DNA from: an uncultured Treponema sp.
GTDB lineage: Bacteria; Spirochaetota; Spirochaetia; Treponematales; Treponemataceae
Length of the DNA stretch: 6,597 nucleotides
Reading direction: 5' to 3'
Assembly: GCA_905236465.1 (NCBI GenBank)
Contig: CAJOQA010000110.1
Location: 1 to 6,597 of the forward strand
The first letter of the stretch is position 1. Every line of letters starts with the position of its first letter. This document shows, in pieces, positions 1 to 6,129 of this stretch. The notes under the pieces are model-generated. The model did no database searches, had not been told where the DNA came from, and saw only the letters and a program-made list of their open reading frames with translations. A program made the translations under genes and the position numbers.

Positions 1-255
1 AATAATCCTGAGTTTAGGATGCTGCCAAGGGAAAGCAGGATGATAATCCTTAAACTTTCTGCGATTTTGCGGGTTGCGGATGCCCTTGACCGGGGACATC
101 AGCAGAAACTTGCTAACTTTACAATTAACTTTGCAAAAGACAGCATAACGTTTCGCGTACATGGTCACACAAATTTAAATTTGGAAAGGCTGGCCCTTGA
201 GGAAAAAGATTCAATGTTTGAGAATGTTTTTGGTTACAAGGTGGTGCTTGTATGA
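1..255 (+). CDS. ppx: Exopolyphosphatase / GppA-type phosphatase, C-terminal fragment (5' end outside window)
   Basis: The reading frame is open from the first base, so this is the last 84 residues of a longer gene. The visible part matches the C-terminal HD-like region of long Ppx/GppA proteins: the stretch LSAILRVADALDRGHQQKL is a hallmark helix of this domain, and the end, FENVFGYKVVLV, resembles the usual closing strand of the family. Family members hydrolyse terminal phosphates from polyphosphate or convert pppGpp to ppGpp in the cytoplasm. The N-terminal ASKHA phosphatase domain with the catalytic residues lies outside the window, so activity cannot be judged. The stop codon TGA overlaps the ppk1 start codon (ATGA), which implies one operon and translational coupling. 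That neighbour favours an exopolyphosphatase over a GppA role, but the two cannot be separated on this fragment. Confidence 0.85.
   Translation, partial: NNPEFRMLPRESRMIILKLSAILRVADALDRGHQQKLANFTINFAKDSITFRVHGHTNLNLERLALEEKDSMFENVFGYKVVLV
238..244 (+). promoter_or_regulatory. Shine-Dalgarno site of ppk1, inside the ppx coding end
   Basis: AAGGTGG lies seven bases before the ATG at 252 and within the last codons of the upstream gene. It supports the ATG at 252 as the ppk1 start and fits translational coupling through the ATGA overlap. Confidence 0.7.
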
Positions 256-2405
256 GTCAGATTAAATTTTTTAACAGGGAATTGTCTTGGATAGAGTTTA
301 ATGCTAGGGTTTTGGCGGAAGGCTGCCGTAAGGATGTACCGCTTTTAGAACGGCTTACTTCCATGTCTTTTGTCACCAGCAATTTTAGCGAATTTTTTAA
401 GGTTAGGGTTGCCTCTATAAAACGAAATTTACGGAACAATCCTTTGCTGGTAGATGAAAGTTTTAATACTCCTCAAAGTCTGTTAAAAAAAATTTCCCTT
501 CGCTGCCATGAACTGATAGCAAAGCAACACGAGGCTTTGGAAACTGATATTCTGCCTTCGCTAAGGGCACAGGGAATTTGCTATGTTGGGGCAAAGGACT
601 GGAATGGCGAGCAGAAGTCTTATGTAGAAAGTATTTTTCGCCATGACATTGCGCCTGTTCTTACCCCCCAACGCTCAGATACGCCACTTTTTCCAAGGAT
701 AAATGGCCAGCACTTGCACGCGGCTTTTTTGCTTGAGCCTATGGCTGGTATTCATTTAAGGGCTAACCCTTTTGCTGCAGACCCCGACTCTTCTTATATT
801 TTGGCACTTTTGCAAATTCCGTCAAATCTGGATCGCATTATTCCCTTTCCAGATGAAAACATCTCCCTTGATTCTTCTGCCTCTGCACCCAAGTATTTTA
901 CTGTTCTTGATGATGTAATAGCTTCGTGTTCCACAGGCCTCTTTCCAGGTTACCGTGTTACCCAGTCCATGCTTTTTAAACTTGAGCGGGATGCGGATAT
1001 GGCAGTTGATGAGGATGCTACTTCCAATTACATTCAGGAAATGGAAAAGGTCCTTGAAAAAAGGGAATCTTCAAATATCATAATGATGATTTGCACTACA
1101 AGCAGCCCTAAACTTTTGCAGATAATTCAGGAAAAGCTTTCGTTAGCGGATGAAGATGTTTACCCTGTAAATTCTTTTGTGGACCCTTCAATTTTTGTTC
1201 AGTTGAAAACCCTTTATGGGTCAAAGGAACTGTGCTACCCTAAGTGGCAGCATTTTTATCCTTGTGACTTACCAGAAGAAGATACGTATTGGAACACTTT
1301 GCGCCAGCATGATATCTTGCTGAATGTTCCCTATCAAAGTTATGAGCCTGTCGTAAAGTTTATAGAGGATGCTTGCGCAGATGAAAGCGTGCTTGCAATT
1401 AAGATGACATTGTACAGGACGGGTAGCAACAGCCCTATTGTAAAGGCTTTGGAAAAAGCTGCAAGAGCTGGAAAGTCCGTGACTGTTTTTGTTGAGTTGA
1501 AGGCACGTTTTGATGAGCAGAGAAATATTTCTTGGGCAGAGCAGTTGGAGAAGGCTGGCGCTATTGTTATTTATGGGGTTGTCAAGCTGAAGGTTCATGC
1601 AAAAATATGCCTTGTGGTGCGTCGTGAAAGTGATGGGCTTAGGCGGTATGTGCATCTTAGCACAGGGAATTATAACCCTGCGACAGCAGCTTCGTATCAG
1701 GATTTTTCTATTTTTTCTTGCCGCCATGAAATTTCAACCGATGCTTCTCTTTTCTTTAACGTGATTTCAGGTTACTCTGCCTTGCAGCCTATGCATCACT
1801 TGTATATGGCTCCCGTTACGCTTAAGTCTAGGCTTTTTGAGCTGATTGACAGGGAGATTCAGCAGTCAAGTCCTGATTCCCCAGGACTTATCATTGCTAA
1901 GATGAATAGCCTTTGTCATAAGGAGGTTATAGAAAAACTGTATCAGGCTTCCTGTGCCGGTGTAAAAATCATGCTGAACGTAAGGGGAATTTGTACTTTG
2001 CTTCCGGGGCTTGAAGGCTTGAGCAAAAACATCAGTGTGGTCAGCATTGTTGACCGCTATCTAGAGCATAGCAGGGTATTTTATTTTCAGAATGGAGGGG
2101 ATGAAGAATTGTACTTGAGTTCTGCTGACTGGATGGACCGCAATCTTGACCGCCGTATAGAACTTATGTTCCCTGTTGCCGACAAGGAAATTTTTAAGAA
2201 TATAAAAGAAGAGCTTATGTATTATTTTAAGGATAATACCCACAGCTACAACCTGCTTCCTGACGGTAAGTGGAAAAGAAAAAGCGTTCCTGCTAAAGAA
2301 AAAACTTTTTCCGCCCAGGAAGCCTTGTATAAAAAATACAGCCGCCTTGAGGAAGTGAAAAAATCAACCCCAAAGACAGAATTTACTGTTAGGCGGAATG
2401 GCTAA
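252..2405 (+). CDS. ppk1: Polyphosphate kinase 1 (PPK1)
   Basis: Catalyses reversible transfer of the ATP gamma-phosphate onto a polyphosphate chain through a phosphohistidine intermediate. At 717 residues it is full length, slightly longer than the roughly 690 residues usual for PPK1. Domains run in the standard order: N domain (about 1-110) with NRELSWIEFN and TSNFSEFFKVR, where N44 matches the nucleotide-binding Asn; head domain (about 115-330); then two phospholipase D-like catalytic domains (about 335-515 and 516-695). Key residues known from E. coli PPK1 are all present at a constant offset of 14: R389, R419, the phosphorylated histidine H449 (KVHAKICLV) and the second histidine H606 (YLEHSRVFYF). 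STGNYN and SSADWMDRNLDRR are also typical. A Lys/Arg-rich tail (about 670-717) extends beyond the catalytic core. It starts at the ATGA overlap with ppx and ends 17 bp inside the convergent VWA gene. Confidence 0.97.
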   Translation: MSQIKFFNRELSWIEFNARVLAEGCRKDVPLLERLTSMSFVTSNFSEFFKVRVASIKRNLRNNPLLVDESFNTPQSLLKKISLRCHELIAKQHEALETDILPSLRAQGICYVGAKDWNGEQKSYVESIFRHDIAPVLTPQRSDTPLFPRINGQHLHAAFLLEPMAGIHLRANPFAADPDSSYILALLQIPSNLDRIIPFPDENISLDSSASAPKYFTVLDDVIASCSTGLFPGYRVTQSMLFKLERDADMAVDEDATSNYIQEMEKVLEKRESSNIIMMICTTSSPKLLQIIQEKLSLADEDVYPVNSFVDPSIFVQLKTLYGSKELCYPKWQHFYPCDLPEEDTYWNTLRQHDILLNVPYQSYEPVVKFIEDACADESVLAIKMTLYRTGSNSPIVKALEKAARAGKSVTVFVELKARFDEQRNISWAEQLEKAGAIVIYGVVKLKVHAKICLVVRRESDGLRRYVHLSTGNYNPATAASYQDFSIFSCRHEISTDASLFFNVISGYSALQPMHHLYMAPVTLKSRLFELIDREIQQSSPDSPGLIIAKMNSLCHKEVIEKLYQASCAGVKIMLNVRGICTLLPGLEGLSKNISVVSIVDRYLEHSRVFYFQNGGDEELYLSSADWMDRNLDRRIELMFPVADKEIFKNIKEELMYYFKDNTHSYNLLPDGKWKRKSVPAKEKTFSAQEALYKKYSRLEEVKKSTPKTEFTVRRNG

Positions 2406-2408
2406 CAG
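2386..2408. repeat. Inverted repeat spanning both convergent stop codons
   Basis: CTGTTAG (2386-2392) and CTAACAG (2402-2408) are perfect 7-base arms around a 9-base loop. The right arm contains the ppk1 stop (TAA, 2403-2405) and the left arm contains the stop of the opposing VWA gene (TTA on this strand, 2389-2391). A hairpin could form in either transcript. Neither side has an immediate T-run; the closest on the plus strand is six T at 2424-2429, too far for a classical intrinsic terminator. It may be a weak bidirectional terminator or 3' end stabiliser, or partly a by-product of the two mirrored stop codons. Confidence 0.45.
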
Positions 2409-3750
2409 GGGAATTCATCAGGATTTTTTCAAAGCCAGGGTTGATCTTTGGCTTCTTGCTGTTCCAGTCGATTGCGTACAGTTTGCACTCCATCTTTTTT
2501 AGGGCAACTGCCCAATCTTCAAGGTTGTCGCAAAAGTCGCTTATGACAAAGAAAACATCCTTCTTCCTCAACTCATACTTTTTGTTTATATATGTAATGC
2601 CACTGGCTATGTCTGTGCCCCCGCCATAATAGTCAGGGATTTTATCTTCAAGCGTACATTCCCCGTTAAAGTGATCGGCCCAAAATACAATTTTTGTGTA
2701 CGTGAATTCTTGTTTTATTGTTTGAAAAGTTAAGAAAAAATCGTGTACCATTTTTGCGTCAACAGAACCTGATATATCAAAAAGAAGATAGAGGTTAGGC
2801 CTTTTGGTAGTGTTGTATTTTACGGTCTTGGGGATAATTACATTTGTTGAATACCTGCGCCTATTCGTGTTGTAAAGCTGGTTCCGCAAAAGGGGAGCCC
2901 TGCCTTTTACAATGAGAAGTTTTTTTACTTTGCCCAACAGATCTTTCATGTTTGTGTAGTTTATGAAGCAAACTTTTGTCGGCTCTAAGAAGGCCCCCCG
3001 TGTGCAGCCGGACATGCTTCCGTGGGGAATTGCATATTCGCTTGAGTGGGCGTGGGAAAGTCGTTCAAAATCATGCAGTTCTGTTAAGGAAAACTTTTTA
3101 CCTTTGAACTCCTTTTTTATTTTTTGATAAGTACTTTCGCTTATGACCCCATCAAAGCCTTCGTCACGCCGCATTTGCTTTATTTTAGACTCTATGCGGA
3201 AGTAATTAATAAAATCTTTTATGTTAAGCAAAACCATGTTGAGGTATTCGTTCCAGGTCTTGCCCAAAGGAAATCCATAGTCAAGTGGCCACTGACCGCC
3301 AATGGTGTCATTTTGTAAAAGAGTCCTTGTATGTGCTTGCATGAATTCCCATTCTTCTTCAGAAAAGAGGCGACTGTTTACTTCAAAGTCCATGACCACG
3401 TTAAAAAGCGTGTCTGTAAAGCAGCCTGTAAAATGCCCTAAATCATCGTCAAAAAGAATTTTTACCTGATTGAATGCTGCTTTTAGTTTTTCAAGCAAAA
3501 AGGCATCAAAGCGGGATTTAAGGCATCTGGTGTGGGCAAAAAGAATGTGTCCTGCTTCGTGCATGAAGAGAAAGGGTGTTAGCTCAGGATCCCTGTTGTT
3601 TATGTACAGACGGTTGATTTTCCCCAGCGTGTTTTTCTTTGTCTGTATGGTATAGGCAATATATGGAGAAAATAATTCACTGTCGTATTCAACTGTATAC
3701 AAAAGAGAATCCATTTGAACTTTTACTTCCTCGTATTTTGCAGGTATCAT
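2389..3750 (-). CDS. Metallopeptidase-like plus VWA domain protein (DUF2201-like), MoxR partner
   Basis: A 453-residue protein with two recognisable halves and no signal peptide or membrane segment, so probably cytoplasmic. The N-terminal half has a zinc-metallopeptidase motif HEAGH (H64, E65, H68) followed by NVVMDFEVNSRL (117-128), which resembles the N-x-x-x-D-x-x-x-N element that follows HExxH in VWA-linked metallopeptidase-like proteins. The C-terminal half (about 318-435) is a VWA domain with a complete metal-ion-dependent adhesion site: DISGS (325-329), GGGTD (T379) and SDFCD (D405). The middle (about 180-310) is basic and Lys-rich. VWA proteins encoded beside MoxR ATPases usually act as their adaptors or substrates. 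The start is set by an AAGGGGG ribosome site that overlaps the stop of the upstream ATPase, 9 bp away. Whether it cleaves protein or uses the zinc site structurally cannot be told. Confidence 0.85.
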   Translation of the reverse strand: MIPAKYEEVKVQMDSLLYTVEYDSELFSPYIAYTIQTKKNTLGKINRLYINNRDPELTPFLFMHEAGHILFAHTRCLKSRFDAFLLEKLKAAFNQVKILFDDDLGHFTGCFTDTLFNVVMDFEVNSRLFSEEEWEFMQAHTRTLLQNDTIGGQWPLDYGFPLGKTWNEYLNMVLLNIKDFINYFRIESKIKQMRRDEGFDGVISESTYQKIKKEFKGKKFSLTELHDFERLSHAHSSEYAIPHGSMSGCTRGAFLEPTKVCFINYTNMKDLLGKVKKLLIVKGRAPLLRNQLYNTNRRRYSTNVIIPKTVKYNTTKRPNLYLLFDISGSVDAKMVHDFFLTFQTIKQEFTYTKIVFWADHFNGECTLEDKIPDYYGGGTDIASGITYINKKYELRKKDVFFVISDFCDNLEDWAVALKKMECKLYAIDWNSKKPKINPGFEKILMNSPVSHSA

Positions 3751-3754
3751 TTTT

Positions 3755-3761
3755 CCCCCTT
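3755..3761 (-). promoter_or_regulatory. Shine-Dalgarno site of the VWA gene, overlapping the ATPase stop
   Basis: Read on the minus strand, AAGGGGG lies four bases before the ATG at 3750 and includes two bases of the TAA stop of the upstream ATPase. This arrangement fixes the start and suggests coupled translation of the two partners. Confidence 0.75.
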
Positions 3762-5355
3762 ACGCTGCATTTATCTTGCCCTGATTTGACATCTCCAAGG
3801 CAAATAAATCTTTAACTGGTATAAAGCATGATTTGTTCTTGTTGTAGCAAAGGACCTCTATGTCCTCATCTTTTATAAACATACTTTTGTTTTGTACCCC
3901 GCAAAATATTTCGTTTTCTGACAGTGAATACAGAGAGAATTTTGGTCCCATAGTTGTTATGCTTCTTATGAGGGCTGCCTTTGAATATTGAATGCCGGTA
4001 CCTGTGTTTCGCCTTATGAAGCAAGTACGGACAAAACCTGTAACCTGCATGGCAAAACGCGTATTGAAGTTGCAAGGAATTTTCATTATCTGGCAGTAAA
4101 AACCGTACCAGTCTATGCAGACTCGGGTGAGAACGTTGTATATATTTTTAGATAAGCCCAGACGGCCTATGTACATTTGCAGCTCTGAGATTGAGTCCAT
4201 GTCTGAGACGAACTTAGCGCAACCAACCGTACTCCTGCATGAAATGGCAACTTTTTCAGCGGTAAAGGTATTGCGGATTTCGGAAACTATTTCTAAAAGC
4301 TGCTTGGAGCTATCCGTTTGCAAGAAGGATGAGTTTTCCCTGTTTGAGAAAAAAGATGCTATGTCTTTGGAAATGTCGTGCACTAATGGCTGAAAAGTTC
4401 CCCGTACTGAATTGGATTCACCAGTTAGCTTTTCAAAAAAGAAGTAGAGGGTTTCCCTGTAGCGTTTGCCCTGCTCTTCTGAAAACTGGCAGCTTCCTGC
4501 CCCTACAAGACCGTCTATACATTTGTGAAGTATGTTGTGGTTGTAAAGCCCCAACTGGATGTATGCCATAAGGCTGCGTGAAAGGTAGCTTAAGGATCTA
4601 CCGGAGATAAAATTGTAGATGCAGTCCTCACTTTCTGAATAAAGGCCGTCTAAGTTTTGGTGATTGATATTTATTATTCCAAGTTTTGATTCTGTATCTG
4701 AGTACTTCAGGAAAATTTCTTTCCAGATGTTCCTGAACTTTTCCATAAAGTCTTCTTTTTCATTTTGGGAAAGGTGGTATTTTTCCTCTGGGTAAAGGGG
4801 ACTTGCAGGCTCTGACAGGAATTCCTGCATCATGTCAAAGGCCGTGTAGTTGTCGTTTAAGTTTACTATTATGAAGCGGTTAAGGGTAGGGGCCATGATG
4901 TTCATTGAGGATGGAAGGTTCCTTGCATAGTTTGCTGCAGCGACAATAAGACAGTCTTTGGGTAGGAATTTACCGCTTCCAATTGTGCGGTCAAAGATGA
5001 GGCTTAAAAGTGAGCCCTGAACAAAGTCTGAGCAGGTAGAAAGTTCGTCTATAAAAAGAAGTGTTTTTATTCCTTGACTTGCCTTTTCTTGGATGCGGCT
5101 GAACCATTCAGGGCTTAGGTGTGTAAGGTGATCTCCTCCGTTGTTTACTTGATAGCCTGCGATTTCTTCAGGTGTAAAACGGCTGCCTATAAGCGTTTCC
5201 AGATGCATGTCGCAGTGGTCTGCATATCTTTTGAGAATAGTTGTTTTTCCAAGACCTGGGTTGGACATAAAAAGAACGGGAATGTCTGAAAGTCTGGAAA
5301 TTTCAATAGCATCAATAATGGTTTGCTCTATGGACTTTTGATTGTATGCCTGCAT
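3760..5355 (-). CDS. MoxR-type AAA+ ATPase (AAA_5-like) with long C-terminal extension
   Basis: A 531-residue cytoplasmic AAA+ ATPase. Its N-terminal core shows Walker A SNPGLGKTT (31-39, with Ser in place of the usual first Gly), Walker B LLFIDE (99-104), sensor 1 AANYARN (N142), the arginine-finger-like LNRF (R160), and a probable sensor 2 in SGRSLSYLSR (R253). This order is that of the MoxR/AAA_5 group, which forms rings that remodel protein complexes together with a VWA partner. That partner is the next gene, 9 bp downstream. Typical MoxR proteins have about 300-400 residues; here about 240 further residues (roughly 290-531) follow the ATPase core and match no domain I recognise. The extension is rich in Cys but shows no clear zinc-finger spacing. 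The ATG at 5355 has an AGGGG site six bases upstream. A divergent sigma-like gene starts 89 bp away. Confidence 0.88.
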   Translation of the reverse strand: MQAYNQKSIEQTIIDAIEISRLSDIPVLFMSNPGLGKTTILKRYADHCDMHLETLIGSRFTPEEIAGYQVNNGGDHLTHLSPEWFSRIQEKASQGIKTLLFIDELSTCSDFVQGSLLSLIFDRTIGSGKFLPKDCLIVAAANYARNLPSSMNIMAPTLNRFIIVNLNDNYTAFDMMQEFLSEPASPLYPEEKYHLSQNEKEDFMEKFRNIWKEIFLKYSDTESKLGIININHQNLDGLYSESEDCIYNFISGRSLSYLSRSLMAYIQLGLYNHNILHKCIDGLVGAGSCQFSEEQGKRYRETLYFFFEKLTGESNSVRGTFQPLVHDISKDIASFFSNRENSSFLQTDSSKQLLEIVSEIRNTFTAEKVAISCRSTVGCAKFVSDMDSISELQMYIGRLGLSKNIYNVLTRVCIDWYGFYCQIMKIPCNFNTRFAMQVTGFVRTCFIRRNTGTGIQYSKAALIRSITTMGPKFSLYSLSENEIFCGVQNKSMFIKDEDIEVLCYNKNKSCFIPVKDLFALEMSNQGKINAA

Positions 5356-5361
5356 TTTATA

Positions 5362-5366
5362 CCCCT
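5362..5366 (-). promoter_or_regulatory. Shine-Dalgarno site of the MoxR ATPase gene
   Basis: AGGGG on the minus strand, six bases before the ATG at 5355. It supports this start and contrasts with the divergent gene at 5445, which has no such site. Confidence 0.7.
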
Positions 5367-5372
5367 ATGAAA

Positions 5373-5421
5373 AATATAGTAGATTTTTTGCTAGAGTAAA
5401 GGTCCTTTATTGTTTTTTCAA
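5373..5421 (-). promoter_or_regulatory. Candidate sigma-70-type promoter(s) of the MoxR-VWA operon
   Basis: Two overlapping minus-strand possibilities. The first is TTTACT (5395-5400), a 16-base spacer, and TATATT (5373-5378). The second is TTGAAA (5416-5421), a 17-base spacer, and TACTCT (5393-5398). The first has the better -10, the second the better -35. Both lie within the 89-bp divergent gap, and the second overlaps the spacer of the opposing promoter, so the two directions could compete for polymerase. Assigned by eye only. Confidence 0.45.
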
Positions 5422-5437
5422 GAAAACTTGCTATACT
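5410..5437 (+). promoter_or_regulatory. Candidate promoter of the sigma-like gene, implying a leaderless transcript
   Basis: TTGTTT (5410-5415), a 16-base spacer and TATACT (5432-5437) form a good sigma-70-type promoter. The -10 ends only seven bases before the ATG at 5445, so transcription would be expected to begin at or next to the A of the start codon. Confidence 0.6.
5415..5430. repeat. Overlapping small dyads in the divergent promoter region
   Basis: TTTTC-AA-GAAAA (5415-5426) and CAAG-AAAA-CTTG (5419-5430) are two overlapping perfect inverted repeats. They sit in the spacer of the plus promoter and cover the second candidate -35 of the minus promoter, a position suited to an operator. 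The arms are short (5 and 4 bases) and AT-rich, so chance is a real alternative. Confidence 0.3.
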
Positions 5438-5444
5438 ATTTTGT

Positions 5445-6125
5445 ATGAAAGAAAAGTATTCTGAAGATTATAGTAAGCTCTTAGCATATTGCCAGAACCC
5501 TTGCAAAGAAGAGGCTGAAGAATTAGCGCGCTTTTTTGAAGAGAAGTATCAAAAACTTATTGAGCACTATTGTAAGCTTTATGTGAAATTCGGAAAGACC
5601 ACAAGCCTACGACATTCGTATACCCAGCAAATTGATTTTAATGAACGGTCTGGTTTTACACGTGATTCTTCTTTTGTTGCTATGGAAAGAAAAACTTTTC
5701 TCCGTGAAATTTTCCCATACATTGTAAGGGCTGTGGAAAATTTTAAGCCAGACCAAATAAAGACAAAGGAAAGCTACACCTTTGCGCAATATTTGAAGCT
5801 CTGGCTGAAAACTGGACTTAGGGATATAAGGCGGCATAATAAAAAATATTTGATTAAAGAAATTCCAAGCATCAATAATCCTGAAGCCGAAGATGAAATA
5901 ATTGCAAGGCTTGACAATGAGATCTTGGATAAAAAACTTTCAAAGGTCATGTCTCAACTTTCTGCGGTTGATAGGAAAATTTGCTCAGAGCTTTCAGAGG
6001 GAAAGCAGCAAAATGAGATTGAGATAATAAATGAAAAGACCGGCAGCTTATATTCTACAAGCTACATTTGCAAGAGAATAAAAGCAATCCGGTCTGTTAT
6101 GGAAAGCTATGGGCTAGCCCCCTAA
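5445..6125 (+). CDS. Small sigma-70-like protein (putative divergent sigma factor)
   Basis: A 226-residue protein whose middle resembles sigma-70 region 2: IVRAVENFKP (93-102), then after a short insertion YTFAQYLKLWLKTGLRDIRR (111-130), which parallels the AxxKFDxxxG...FSTYAxWWIRxxIxR pattern of regions 2.2-2.4. An acidic linker (about 140-165) leads to a region-4-like helix-turn-helix: LSAVDRKICSELSEG (172-186) followed by a candidate HTH to about residue 220. Region 3 is absent, as in ECF-type and other small sigma factors. The N-terminal 85 residues are charged and unassigned. The ATG at 5445 is the only good start: no in-frame ATG/GTG/TTG lies between it and the upstream in-frame stop (5397), and the next Met is residue 80. 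No ribosome site precedes it. It is divergent from the MoxR operon and ends 4 bp from the converging AAA gene. It could instead be a non-sigma DNA-binding regulator. Confidence 0.72.
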   Translation: MKEKYSEDYSKLLAYCQNPCKEEAEELARFFEEKYQKLIEHYCKLYVKFGKTTSLRHSYTQQIDFNERSGFTRDSSFVAMERKTFLREIFPYIVRAVENFKPDQIKTKESYTFAQYLKLWLKTGLRDIRRHNKKYLIKEIPSINNPEAEDEIIARLDNEILDKKLSKVMSQLSAVDRKICSELSEGKQQNEIEIINEKTGSLYSTSYICKRIKAIRSVMESYGLAP

Positions 6126-6129
6126 GCTG

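Noticed and set aside
1269..1727. A 152-residue open frame on the minus strand inside ppk1
   Set aside because: It lies fully antisense to the PPK1 catalytic domain, has no ribosome site or family motif, and its composition is that of a reverse-complement shadow.
2409..2430. T-run at 2424-2429 as the intrinsic terminator of ppk1
   Set aside because: It is about 16 bases past the hairpin, and it lies within the coding sequence of the opposing VWA gene; at best it is a weak terminator.
4115..4571. Two overlapping plus-strand open frames inside the MoxR gene
   Set aside because: They are antisense to a well supported ATPase, show no recognisable domain and have no promoter or ribosome site.
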